From CmP2 sp052084925 (lineage in GTDB: Bacteria; Actinomycetota; Actinomycetes; Actinomycetales; Micrococcaceae): a stretch of DNA of 64,000 nt. Shown piece by piece: positions 1 through 8,631 of this stretch. Positions within the stretch are counted from its first letter, which is position 1; the number at the start of each line of letters is the position of its first letter. The stretch lies in contig JBQDEV010000006.1 of NCBI GenBank assembly GCA_052084925.1, forward strand, positions 151,175-215,174. The letters are read 5' to 3'. The translations under genes were made by a program, and so were the position numbers. Under the pieces are notes generated by a model that saw only the letters and a program-made list of their open reading frames with translations, did not search any database and was not told the origin of the DNA.

Positions 1-2
1 AG

Positions 3-2189
3 CCCGAGCCCGAGGCGCTGCCACAGGCGCAACGTCAGGCTGAATCCCTTGAGCCCAGCCCCAGCGCGGAGGAAGCGATCGAGTCGACTGACGAAGACGC
101 AGGTGCGGAGGATACCGACGCGAGCGAGACCCCGCTCCCGGCGACTTCTGACGAGACATCAGCGGAAGCGCTCGACGAGCCCACCGAGGAGACCTCCGCA
201 GAAGAACCATCGGGAACTGTCGCCGCACCGCCGATCGATGACCGCGATGCGACCGAACAAGAACTGGCCGAAACGGCGCTGCCCGACGAGCAAGAGCAAC
301 TGGCGGCCCTCACCACTCCCACCGAGACCATCGACTTCATTGCGGCCGGTTTGACCTGGAACGCCTCCACGACCGAGAACGTGGTTGAAGCATCCGTTCG
401 TGTGCGCGAGGGCGGTGAATGGTCAGACTGGAACGAGCTCGAGATCCACCCGATCGATCGGGAATCAGGGGTCACCGTGACGAAGCAGGGCACGGAACCG
501 CTGCTGACCAACGGTGCCGACGCCATCCAGGCGCGAGTGCTGACCGAGAGCGGATACGTGCCGGGCGGACTCGAAGTCACCGTCATCGACCCGGGGAAGT
601 CGCCGACCGACGGCCAGCTCGATCCGGCATCGGCAGCGCTGGAAGAAGAGCCGACCGAGGCCGATCTGACCTCGTCCTCAGGTCCATCTTCGACGACGTC
701 GTCGGCCCCCGTCCGCTTGGCCAGCTCGATCACCCCCGCAGCGTCGGAGCCGACAACAGCAGTACAGACCGCGTCGACCGCGTCGAACGTTCTCAAGCCG
801 GCCATCGTGACGCGCAACCAGTGGGGCGCCAATGAATTATGGGCCGTCGACAGTGCGCAGTCACCGAAGCTGGACGCGATGTATATCCACCACACGGCCG
901 GGACGAACAACTACACGGCAGCGCAGGCTTACCAGCAGATTCGAGCGATCTACTCCTACCATGCCCAGACTCTGGACTGGGGCGACATCGGATACCAGTT
1001 CTTGGTGGACCGATTCGGCACCATCTATGAGGGACGCCGGGGAGCGCTGACTTCGTTGCCGATTGGAGCGCAAGCCGGTGGGTTCAACACCAACACGATC
1101 GGCATCTCAGCCATGGGCAATTTCGACGTGGCCCAGCCTCCCGTCGTGATGGTCGAGGCGATGCAGAAAGTGCTCGCGTGGCAGGGCTACCGCCACGGTT
1201 TGAAAGCGAATTCGAATACTCAGCTGACGTCGCGCGCCACCCCCGGGTCTTCCGCGAAGTATTCCAGCGGTACTAAGGTCACTGTTCCCGTCATTCTGGG
1301 CCATCGAGACACCAACTCGACCGCGTGTCCGGGGCGGTACCTGTATCCGAAGCTCTCTTCAATGCGCACGACCGTGGCGCAGCGTATTGCGAATGCAGAG
1401 AAGGAACACGGCCCTGGTGACGCGATTTATGAACAGATGTGGCTTCGTTCTTCGCAGGGAGTAAAAAACGGTACCAATTCAGGGGCCTCAACATTAGGGT
1501 GGATCGGACGCGGAGAGATCGTAACGCAGATTCGCACTAGCGGATCCTGGTCTCAGGTTCAGACACCAATCGGCGAGGGGTGGCTGCCCACAGCTCAGCT
1601 GTCTACCTCACGTGTGACATTGGGCGCCGTCATGGAGACCCGGTACACCAAGAGAAGCACAGCGATGCGCGTGGGCTCGAACAGCAAGTTTGCATTCCGA
1701 GCGACCGTCCCAGACCAAGCGCGTGTAGAAGTGCTGAGTCGTTCAGGTGCGTGGTCATACGTGTCAACTGATGCCAGTACTGGGTGGATTGCGACCTCCC
1801 ATCTACATGTTGCACGTTGGGCCTCTACGACGGTGCTGGCGAAACGTTCGCCGAGTTCATCTGCGGCATCGATCGGCCGGATTGGTCGGGCTGAAGCTGT
1901 GGGGGTCCGTCGAACTTCCGGTTGGTGGTCAGAGGTGCTCACCCCCATCGGTCGAGGGTGGATGCCGACTTCACAAGTGACCGCTACCAAAGTCTCTCCA
2001 GGTTCGGTGATTGCCAACCAGACGACGAATCGTCGAACGACTCTAAAAGTCGGAGCGCACAGTTCCTTCGGGGACCGAGCAGTCCTAGCGAATGGAGCGA
2101 AGATCAGAGTGCATGCGCGGGTACCATATTGGTCTTACGTGACGACTTCAGTTGGTACAGGATGGGTTGCGACTTCTCACCTGAAGTAA
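3..2189 (+). CDS. Secreted PGRP/amidase-2 family protein with SH3-like repeats (5' end outside window)
   Basis: Probable N-acetylmuramoyl-L-alanine amidase acting on peptidoglycan outside the cell. The frame is open from the left edge, so the start lies outside the window and the TTG at 351 is only an internal codon. About 728 residues are visible. First comes an acidic Pro/Glu/Thr/Ser-rich linker (to about residue 110), then a beta-rich segment, a second linker, and a PGRP fold at about 798-1395. It contains an IHHTAG motif, GHRD and a TACPG motif, giving the expected zinc ligands His, His and Cys. The C-terminus carries four SH3-like repeats of two alternating types. Each ends in GW followed by L/I/M/V-P/A-T, such as GWLPTAQL and GWIATSHL. 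The repeats probably bind the cell wall. The gene ends 45 bases before thiL, and no terminator is obvious. Confidence 0.85.
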   Translation, partial: PEPEALPQAQRQAESLEPSPSAEEAIESTDEDAGAEDTDASETPLPATSDETSAEALDEPTEETSAEEPSGTVAAPPIDDRDATEQELAETALPDEQEQLAALTTPTETIDFIAAGLTWNASTTENVVEASVRVREGGEWSDWNELEIHPIDRESGVTVTKQGTEPLLTNGADAIQARVLTESGYVPGGLEVTVIDPGKSPTDGQLDPASAALEEEPTEADLTSSSGPSSTTSSAPVRLASSITPAASEPTTAVQTASTASNVLKPAIVTRNQWGANELWAVDSAQSPKLDAMYIHHTAGTNNYTAAQAYQQIRAIYSYHAQTLDWGDIGYQFLVDRFGTIYEGRRGALTSLPIGAQAGGFNTNTIGISAMGNFDVAQPPVVMVEAMQKVLAWQGYRHGLKANSNTQLTSRATPGSSAKYSSGTKVTVPVILGHRDTNSTACPGRYLYPKLSSMRTTVAQRIANAEKEHGPGDAIYEQMWLRSSQGVKNGTNSGASTLGWIGRGEIVTQIRTSGSWSQVQTPIGEGWLPTAQLSTSRVTLGAVMETRYTKRSTAMRVGSNSKFAFRATVPDQARVEVLSRSGAWSYVSTDASTGWIATSHLHVARWASTTVLAKRSPSSSAASIGRIGRAEAVGVRRTSGWWSEVLTPIGRGWMPTSQVTATKVSPGSVIANQTTNRRTTLKVGAHSSFGDRAVLANGAKIRVHARVPYWSYVTTSVGTGWVATSHLK

Positions 2190-2234
2190 CGTTTGATCAG
2201 TGTCGACAGACGTCTCATAGAGGGGTAAGGGGCC

Positions 2235-3305
2235 GTGGCGTCCAGATTGAGATTGGCCGGGCAACGTGTGGGGGATCTCGGCGAACACGGTGTCCTAACC
2301 GCGATTAGCAGAATTATCGCAGGTGCGGAACAGGAGTGGCCGGATGATGCGGTTGGCCCAGGCGACGATGCCGCTGTCATTCCAGCCGAAGATGGCCGAG
2401 TGGTGATTAGCACCGATGCCATGACGCGCGATCGTGACTTCCGCACGGAATGGCCCAGCGGGATTCGAGACAATGGTTTTTCGACTGGTTGGAAGGCAGC
2501 TGCCCAGAATCTTTCCGACATCAACGCGATGGGTGCATCCAGCACAGCGTTGGTGATGGCGTTGACGATGCCAGCAGAGACTGAAATCGAATGGGTAAAG
2601 AATTTTGTCCGGGGAATGTTGACTGCGATTCGAAACCTGCATGGAGCTGACTGCCGACTGGCAGGTGGAGATTTGGGATCGGGCAAGGAACTCACTGTCG
2701 CCGTAACGGCTATCGGTAGTTTGACTGGGTCGGACCCGATTCGCCGTATCAGCTCGACATCATCGGCGAACTTGGACCGATCAAAATTGATACACACCGG
2801 CCAGATCGGATGGGCTTCTGCAGGCCTCAGCGTCTTGGAGACGCCCCGATATGAGCTTGAAGAAATTCTGCAGGCGAGCGCCGATTCAGGCTCGTTGCTG
2901 CGGTTGATGGCCCGCGCTGTTCGGGCACAATTGCGGCCTCGGCCCCCTCTTGATCAAGGCCTCGCGGTTCAAGGGGAACTCAATGCAATGATGGATGTTT
3001 CTGATGGGCTCGTGCGTGATAGCCATAGGCTGGGCAGCGCAAACGGTCTCAATGTTGCTTTGGACCACGGCTGGATCGAGAGTAAAGCTGAAGAACTTCG
3101 ACCGCTGGCCGACGCTTTGGGGCAAGACGCAAGTGATTGGGTTCGTCGAGGCGGCGAAGACTACGGGCTCTTGGGAATGATTGATGCGGATGCTTCGGTC
3201 CCCTTCGGGTGGTCCCGATGTGGAACGTTTCATCTGCGCGAAAGAAGTGACGTTACGTCAGCTAGTACCCACGAAAACGGCGGCTGGGACCACTTCTCTC
3301 GGTAG
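2235..3305 (+). CDS. thiL: Thiamine-monophosphate kinase
   Basis: Phosphorylates thiamine monophosphate with ATP to the active cofactor thiamine diphosphate in the cytosol. The 356-residue product has the ThiL hallmarks in order: GPGDDAAVI near the N-terminus (metal and ATP binding), a TDAMTRDRDF segment, AAAQNLSDINAMGA, then MMDVSDGLVRD and the C-terminal RRGGEDYGLLG motif. The start is a GTG at 2235 in a weak ribosome-site context (AGGGGTAAGG upstream). It converges on the IclR-family gene with only 28 bases between the stops. In many relatives thiL sits beside the DUF3515 lipoprotein gene downstream of ddl. Here that slot, about 8 kb away, lacks it. Confidence 0.9.
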   Translation: MASRLRLAGQRVGDLGEHGVLTAISRIIAGAEQEWPDDAVGPGDDAAVIPAEDGRVVISTDAMTRDRDFRTEWPSGIRDNGFSTGWKAAAQNLSDINAMGASSTALVMALTMPAETEIEWVKNFVRGMLTAIRNLHGADCRLAGGDLGSGKELTVAVTAIGSLTGSDPIRRISSTSSANLDRSKLIHTGQIGWASAGLSVLETPRYELEEILQASADSGSLLRLMARAVRAQLRPRPPLDQGLAVQGELNAMMDVSDGLVRDSHRLGSANGLNVALDHGWIESKAEELRPLADALGQDASDWVRRGGEDYGLLGMIDADASVPFGWSRCGTFHLRERSDVTSASTHENGGWDHFSR

Positions 3306-3333
3306 TTCAGCCCAGCATTCGAGGTACCGCAGA

Positions 3334-4122
3334 TCACCCGTGCTCGATAGACCGCACCATTTCGGTCAATCGGTGTGCAGCGCGCAAGACTGTGGCTGAG
3401 TGATGCCGACCAGGTGAACGAGTCAAACGCTCGATCGGACCCGAAATGGAGACGGCGGCGATCACTTTGTTGTTTGAACCGCGCACTGGAGCAGAGACGG
3501 ATCCCACGCCAGTTTCCCGCTCACCCATTGATTGAGCCCAGCCACGACGACGTACCCCAGCCAGAGTCGCCGGGGTGAAAATCGCCTGATCCAAGCCCTC
3601 CAGGAGTCGTTCCTGATCTTCCCATGCAAGAAGCACCTGGGCGGCGGAACCTGCTTTCATGGAGAAGCGCGTACCCACGGGGATCGAATCACGCAATCCG
3701 ACGGGGCGCTCCGCGCTGGCAACACAGACACGTGTGTCAGCGTGGCGGCGGAACAGCTGAGCCGATTCGCCGGTGCTATCGCGGAGCCACGCGAGCACGG
3801 GGGCTGCCGCCGCAGTCATCCGATCTTCGCCCACAGCCGAAGCAAGCTCGGTGAGACGCCCTCCGAGGACGTAGTGGGACTGGTAGTCCCGGCTGATCAG
3901 CCGATGGTGGATGAGCGCCGCGGCGAGCCGATGCAGAGTGGGTCGAGCGATTCCGGTGGACTCGACCAATTGTGAAAGGGAGGCCGGGCCGCGTTCCAGC
4001 GCATGCAGGATCATCATCGACTTATCGACGACTCCCACGCCGGAGGGGGAGTACGTAGGGTCGACGGCTTCATTCTCGCGGGGGATGTGTGACACTGGGG
4101 TGCGCGCGCTGCGATGTTCCAC
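3334..4122 (-). CDS. ltbR: IclR-family transcriptional regulator of leuCD (LtbR/NdgR type)
   Basis: DNA-binding regulator of 262 residues, divergent from leuCD. This is the conserved place of LtbR (Corynebacterium) and NdgR (Streptomyces), which control leucine biosynthesis. The start is a GTG at 4122. An N-terminal winged helix-turn-helix spans roughly residues 30-90 (SLSQLVESTGIARPTLHRLAAAL), followed by an IclR effector domain (about 95-255, with SMKAGSAAQVLLAW and the GSVSAPVRGSNNKVIAAVSISGP segment). The 144-base gap to leuC contains a perfect 6-bp inverted repeat that is a good operator candidate. The symbol rests on family and context. Function as a leuCD repressor is inferred from homologues. 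Confidence 0.85.
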   Translation of the reverse strand: MEHRSARTPVSHIPRENEAVDPTYSPSGVGVVDKSMMILHALERGPASLSQLVESTGIARPTLHRLAAALIHHRLISRDYQSHYVLGGRLTELASAVGEDRMTAAAAPVLAWLRDSTGESAQLFRRHADTRVCVASAERPVGLRDSIPVGTRFSMKAGSAAQVLLAWEDQERLLEGLDQAIFTPATLAGVRRRGWAQSMGERETGVGSVSAPVRGSNNKVIAAVSISGPIERLTRSPGRHHSATVLRAAHRLTEMVRSIEHG

Positions 4123-4136
4123 TATTCGATACTATC

Positions 4137-4153
4137 ATCTCAATATGTGAGAT
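4137..4153. promoter_or_regulatory. Inverted repeat between ltbR and leuC, candidate regulator operator
   Basis: The sequence reads ATCTCA, five bases (ATATG), then TGAGAT, a perfect 6-bp dyad. It sits 14 bases upstream of the ltbR start and 113 bases upstream of the leuC ATG. The surrounding bases are AT-rich, unlike the flanking genes, as expected for a shared promoter and operator. Assignment to LtbR is inference from position. Confidence 0.5.
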
Positions 4154-4266
4154 AAATTCGCACAGGTTTTGCCCCCTTGTCCTGGCGGTGGGATTGTTGT
4201 ATGCATCAGCGCTCGGACCAGACGAGGCCGAGCGATCACTGGTATCGGAAGGCAGGCGAGGACGCC

Positions 4267-5757
4267 ATGAGTGATCAGCAAGCGGAAATCGATTCGACCA
4301 TCACCACCTCGGATCGTCCGCGGACACTCGCAGAGATGGTCTGGGACGACCATGTCGTTGTACGAGGCGAACGCGCCGGTGATGTGCAGACACCAGACCT
4401 GCTGTACATCGACCTGCACCTTATCCACGAAGTGACCTCGCCACAGGCTTTTGAGGGCCTGCGTCTGGCCGATCGCGATGTACGTCGCTGTGACCTCACC
4501 ATCGGCACGGAGGACCACAACACCCCGACGATGGACATCAATAAGCTGATCGCGGACCCGACCTCGCGTAAGCAGGTCGACGCGTTGCGCAGCAACGCCG
4601 AGGAATTCAAGATCCGACTGCACTCCCTTGGCGACCGCGAGCAGGGAATTGTTCACGTTGTGGGTCCGCAGCTTGGACTGACCCAGCCAGGCATGACCGT
4701 GGTGTGTGGTGACTCCCATACTTCGACGCATGGCGCCTTCGGAGCTTTGGCCTTCGGCATCGGCACCTCCGAGGTGGAGCATGTCATGGCCACCCAGACT
4801 TTGCCGCTGAAGCCCTTCAAGACCATGGCTATCAATGTCGAGGGAACCCTCAAGGAAGGTGTGACGTCCAAGGATATTATCCTCGCTGTCATCGCCAAGA
4901 TCGGGACGGGCGGCGGACAGGGGTACGTGCTCGAGTATCGAGGATCGGCGATTCGCTCGCTGTCGATGGAAGCGCGGATGACCATCTGCAACATGTCGAT
5001 CGAGGCCGGCGCCCGCGCCGGAATGATTGCACCGGACCAGATCACCTTCGATTACGTGCAGGGCCGCCCGCATGCGCCGAAGGGCCAAGACTGGGAAGAC
5101 GCCGTGGATTACTGGCGGACCTTGAAGACTGATGAAGGGGCGTCCTTCGATCGCGAAGTGTTCTTGGACGCCGATGATCTTGAGCCTTTCGTGACATGGG
5201 GGACCAACCCGGGGCAAGGCGTGTCCTTGTCGGCATCCGTCCCAAATCCGGAGTCCTTCGAAGACCCCAATGAGCGGGCTGCAGCTGAGCGTGCCTTGCA
5301 GTACATGGACCTGACCGCGGGGACCCCTATGAAGGAAATCCCGGTCGATACGGTGTTCCTGGGCTCGTGCACGAACTCGCGCATCGAGGACCTGAGGCAA
5401 GCAGCAGCCATCTTGGAAGGCCAAACGAAGGCCGAGAACGTCAGGATGATGGTTGTGCCCGGTTCTCACCGCGTGCGCTTGCAAGCGGAAGAAGAAGGAC
5501 TGGACAAGATCTTCAAGGAGTTTGGTGCGGACTGGCGCTTCGCCGGATGCTCCATGTGCCTGGGCATGAATCCGGACCAGCTGGAACCTGGTGAGCGGTG
5601 TGCATCGACGTCTAACCGAAACTTCGAAGGTCGCCAGGGCAAGGGTGGGCGCACTCACCTTGTTTCCCCCGTTGTCGCTGCCGCGACAGCTATTCGAGGC
5701 ACCCTGTCATCACCGTCCGATCTGACGTCGGACGCCGCCGTCTTGCAGGATGCTTGA
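4267..5757 (+). CDS. leuC: 3-isopropylmalate dehydratase large subunit
   Basis: Large subunit of the aconitase-like enzyme that isomerises 2-isopropylmalate to 3-isopropylmalate in leucine synthesis, working with LeuD. The chosen ATG at 4267 (MSDQQAEIDSTIT) gives 496 residues, with a purine-rich GGCGAGG just upstream. The frame extends back to 4177, but the extra 30 residues are unlike the family. Motifs include the VVCGDSHTSTHGAFG substrate region and three 4Fe-4S ligands: the Cys in FLGSCTNSR and the two in GCSMCLGMN. Cluster residues and length are normal. leuD follows 16 bases later, so the two are almost certainly co-transcribed under control of the divergent regulator. Confidence 0.95.
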   Translation: MSDQQAEIDSTITTSDRPRTLAEMVWDDHVVVRGERAGDVQTPDLLYIDLHLIHEVTSPQAFEGLRLADRDVRRCDLTIGTEDHNTPTMDINKLIADPTSRKQVDALRSNAEEFKIRLHSLGDREQGIVHVVGPQLGLTQPGMTVVCGDSHTSTHGAFGALAFGIGTSEVEHVMATQTLPLKPFKTMAINVEGTLKEGVTSKDIILAVIAKIGTGGGQGYVLEYRGSAIRSLSMEARMTICNMSIEAGARAGMIAPDQITFDYVQGRPHAPKGQDWEDAVDYWRTLKTDEGASFDREVFLDADDLEPFVTWGTNPGQGVSLSASVPNPESFEDPNERAAAERALQYMDLTAGTPMKEIPVDTVFLGSCTNSRIEDLRQAAAILEGQTKAENVRMMVVPGSHRVRLQAEEEGLDKIFKEFGADWRFAGCSMCLGMNPDQLEPGERCASTSNRNFEGRQGKGGRTHLVSPVVAAATAIRGTLSSPSDLTSDAAVLQDA

Positions 5758-5773
5758 GGAGCTGAGGACGACT

Positions 5774-6379
5774 ATGGAAAAGATCAATACGCATACCGGG
5801 ATCGGTGTACCGCTGAAACAGTCCAACGTGGACACGGACCAGATCATCCCTGCGGTGTACCTGAAGCGGATCACGAAAACGGGCTTTGAGGATGCTCTTT
5901 TCGCTGGCTGGCGAAAGAACCCTGACTTCATCCTGAATCAGCCGCCATATGACCGCGGATCAGTCCTCGTGGCAGGTCCGGATTTCGGGACGGGCTCCTC
6001 GCGTGAGCACGCTGTCTGGGCTTTGCGCGATTATGGGTTCAAGGTGGTTATCGCTGCACGATTCGCGGATATCTTCTATGGCAATGCCGGTAAGCAAGGA
6101 CTTGTCGCAGCACAGGTGGAGCAAGGGGATATCGAGCTCATCTGGAAAGAACTAGAGAACAACCCGGGCACCGAGATCACGGTCGATTTGGAACATCGAT
6201 TGGTCGAGTGCGGGTCAATCTCCACATCCTTCGTCATTGACGACTACACGCGTTGGCGCCTGATGGAAGGCCTCGACGATATCGGACTGACGCTGCGCAG
6301 CGAAGAACGCATTCGGGAATACGAAGCACGCCGCCCGTCGTTCAAACCAACAACGCTTCCGGCGCGCACGGAGAACTGA
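5774..6379 (+). CDS. leuD: 3-isopropylmalate dehydratase small subunit
   Basis: Small (swivel) subunit of isopropylmalate isomerase, partner of LeuC. The family-typical start MEKINTHTGIGVPLKQSNVD is at ATG 5774 behind a GAGGAGCTGAGGA ribosome site. An in-frame ATG at 5750 would overlap leuC and add eight atypical residues. The product is 201 residues and contains NVDTDQIIPAVYLKRI and the GPDFGTGSSREHAVWAL loop that contacts substrate. It is normal in length and ends 120 bases before murA. Confidence 0.95.
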   Translation: MEKINTHTGIGVPLKQSNVDTDQIIPAVYLKRITKTGFEDALFAGWRKNPDFILNQPPYDRGSVLVAGPDFGTGSSREHAVWALRDYGFKVVIAARFADIFYGNAGKQGLVAAQVEQGDIELIWKELENNPGTEITVDLEHRLVECGSISTSFVIDDYTRWRLMEGLDDIGLTLRSEERIREYEARRPSFKPTTLPARTEN

Positions 6380-6499
6380 TTCTCAGCACTTTGTCATCTT
6401 CCCGGCGTATGCTGTTCTCTACATGTGCGCGCTGAGGGGTCGTTCAATTTGCCCCGCGCATCAAGGAAGATCGCACCAGCCACGGAGGTTTCGAATCCT

Positions 6500-7843
6500 A
6501 TGGGAGAACTGCTGACCATCAACGGCGGTAAGCCGCTCGAAGGACGTGTCAGCGTGCGCGGCGCGAAGAACTTGGTACCCAAGGCCATGGTCGCCGCCCT
6601 TCTGGGTTCGGGTCCTTCGGTGCTGCGCAATGTCCCTGAGATCAAGGATGTTGACGTCGTCACCGGTTTACTTCAGCTCCACGGAGTGAAGGTTGAGCGC
6701 GACGGTCACGACGGTGCCATGACGCTGAATCCAAGTGAGACCAAGTCGGCTGGATCAGCTGAAATCGATGCTTTCGCCGGCGACTCTCGGATTCCGATCC
6801 TCTTTTGCGGTCCGCTGATGCATTCCGTTGGTGAAGCGTTTATCCCAGATCTGGGTGGATGCAAGATCGGTGATCGCCCGATCGACTATCACTTGACCGT
6901 GTTGCGCAACTTCGGTGCTGTGGTCGAGAAGCGGCCCGGCGGAATTCATATCTCCGCTCCGAAGGGACTGTACGGGGCAAAGCTAGAGTTGCCGTACCCT
7001 TCGGTGGGAGCCACGGAACAGGTACTGCTCACCGCAGTGCGTGCCGAGGGCATCACTGAGCTCAAGGGTGCAGCTGTAGAACCCGAGATCCACGATCTCA
7101 TCCACGTTCTGCAGAAGATGGGCGCGATCATCACCGTGCAGACGGATCGAACGATTCGTATCGAGGGCGTCAAGAAGCTCAGCGGTTACAACCACCGCGC
7201 CATCCCTGACCGCAACGAATCCGCGTCCTGGGCGTCGGCCGCGCTGGTCACTCAAGGCGACATCTTCGTCGAGGGTGCGATGCAACGTGATTTGACGGCT
7301 TTTCTGAACGTCTATCGGAAGATTGGCGGCGAGTTCTCGGTCCATGACGATGGAATCCGCTTCTGGCATGGTGGTGAGGACCTGAATTCACTGGTGCTTG
7401 AAACCGACGTCCACCCAGGCTTTATGACTGACTGGCAGCAGCCGCTGGTGGTGGCACTGACTCAAGCCAAGGGCGTGTCGATCGTGCACGAGACGGTCTA
7501 CGAGAATCGCTTCGGCTTCACTGATGCTCTGGTACGTATGGGTGCTTCGATTCAGCTGCATCGGGAGTGCCTGGGATCGGTGCCGTGCCGATTCGGCCAG
7601 CGTAACTTCTTGCACTCTGCGGTCATTTCTGGCCCGACCAAGTTGCATGGCGCCGACTTCGACATTCCTGACTTGCGCGGTGGATTCTCCCATCTGGTGG
7701 CCGCGCTGGCAGCCAAGGGCACCTCGCGCGCAACGGGTATCGAGATTATCAACCGCGGCTACGAGAAGTTCATGGACAAGCTCGAGGGACTGGGCGCTGA
7801 TGTGGCGCTGTCCGAGCAGCAGGCCTCACTCCAGCTGATCTGA
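6500..7843 (+). CDS. murA: UDP-N-acetylglucosamine 1-carboxyvinyltransferase
   Basis: First committed step of peptidoglycan synthesis: transfers enolpyruvate from PEP to UDP-GlcNAc in the cytosol. The ATG at 6500 (MGELLTINGG) has GGAGGT 10 bases upstream and gives 447 residues. The frame runs back to 6425 without family similarity. The EPSP-synthase-like fold is evident from RVSVRGAKNLVPKAM (Lys24 region) and GGCKIGDRPIDYH. The latter carries Cys121, the position alkylated by fosfomycin, which mycobacterial MurA replaces with Asp. On sequence alone this enzyme therefore keeps the fosfomycin-sensitive cysteine. Its genomic place between leuD and plsC is conserved in Micrococcales. Confidence 0.92.
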   Translation: MGELLTINGGKPLEGRVSVRGAKNLVPKAMVAALLGSGPSVLRNVPEIKDVDVVTGLLQLHGVKVERDGHDGAMTLNPSETKSAGSAEIDAFAGDSRIPILFCGPLMHSVGEAFIPDLGGCKIGDRPIDYHLTVLRNFGAVVEKRPGGIHISAPKGLYGAKLELPYPSVGATEQVLLTAVRAEGITELKGAAVEPEIHDLIHVLQKMGAIITVQTDRTIRIEGVKKLSGYNHRAIPDRNESASWASAALVTQGDIFVEGAMQRDLTAFLNVYRKIGGEFSVHDDGIRFWHGGEDLNSLVLETDVHPGFMTDWQQPLVVALTQAKGVSIVHETVYENRFGFTDALVRMGASIQLHRECLGSVPCRFGQRNFLHSAVISGPTKLHGADFDIPDLRGGFSHLVAALAAKGTSRATGIEIINRGYEKFMDKLEGLGADVALSEQQASLQLI

Positions 7844-7902
7844 TCACCGCGGAGACGGTGTGCCAGGTTTATGCACGGCGTGCGCTGCCCTACAGTAATA
7901 GC

Positions 7903-8631
7903 GTGACTGAGACATTTATGCTGCGTGCCGGCTTCGCCGGTGCTGCCTCCATCGTTCTCCCGACGCTGAGCCTGTCGATGAACAAAGAGTGGTCAGGAAG
8001 AGAGTTCCTGCCCGACTCTGGGTTCATTCTGGTGGCCAATCATATCTCGGAGCTTGATCCGCTCACCCTGGCCCACATGGTCTATCGGGCCGGATATTTG
8101 CCGCACTTCTTGGCTAAGCGTGAGCTGTTCGACGCGCCGGTGCTGGGAAAGATACTCACCGGCATGCAACAGGTTCCCGTGGACCGGGCCAAGGGCGGTG
8201 CCGAGTCACTTGAAGTTGCTGCGAAAGTGGTCTCCGATGGTGGCGTTGTCATTATCTATCCCGAGGGAACCATTACTCGAGACCCCCAGGGATGGCCGAT
8301 GGCTGCACGGACCGGCGCAGCGCGCCTTGCTTTGAAAACGGGCGCACCTGTCATTCCGGCTGGTCAGTGGGGCGTACATGAGTTTCTACCCCGCAAAGCG
8401 AAGAAGCCCGCATTCTTCCCGCGTAAGACAGCAAGGGTGGCGATCGGTCCGGCCGTCGAACTCGATGATCTTCGCGGGATGCCACTGACCCGTAAGGTTC
8501 TCGTATCCGCAACGGAGCGGATGATGCGCGCCATTACAGAGCGTGTAGAGATCCTTCGCGGTGAGATTTCCCCTGAAGGAATCTGGGACCCGACGCGCAA
8601 CGAACGCCGACCCCACGGAGAGGCCCTCTGA
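7903..8631 (+). CDS. plsC: 1-acyl-sn-glycerol-3-phosphate acyltransferase (PlsC family)
   Basis: Membrane-associated acyltransferase that converts lysophosphatidic acid to phosphatidic acid in phospholipid synthesis. The start is uncertain. GTG at 7903 (VTETFMLRAGF, 242 residues) fits the family and follows an AT-rich TACAGTAAT stretch, which would suit a leaderless transcript. A GTG at 7858 is also in frame. Motifs are the catalytic HX4D box (NHISELD, His47 and Asp52 from GTG 7903) and the YPEGTIT glycerol-phosphate-binding motif. The gene overlaps gpsA by one base (TGA/ATG), so coupled translation with the next glycerolipid gene is likely. Substrate chain specificity cannot be told. Confidence 0.85.
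   Translation: MTETFMLRAGFAGAASIVLPTLSLSMNKEWSGREFLPDSGFILVANHISELDPLTLAHMVYRAGYLPHFLAKRELFDAPVLGKILTGMQQVPVDRAKGGAESLEVAAKVVSDGGVVIIYPEGTITRDPQGWPMAARTGAARLALKTGAPVIPAGQWGVHEFLPRKAKKPAFFPRKTARVAIGPAVELDDLRGMPLTRKVLVSATERMMRAITERVEILRGEISPEGIWDPTRNERRPHGEAL

Noticed and set aside
35..910. 291-codon minus-strand frame rich in Ser and Val
   Set aside because: It is the complement of the acidic linker and beta region of the amidase gene and shows no coding logic.
351..2189. Amidase gene starting at TTG 351
   Set aside because: The same frame is open back to base 3 and encodes an acidic linker typical of such secreted proteins, so the real start is outside the window.
4135..5658. 507-codon open frame antisense to leuC
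   Set aside because: It lies fully opposite leuC, has no recognisable domain and uses unusual residues; long antisense frames are common in high-GC genes.
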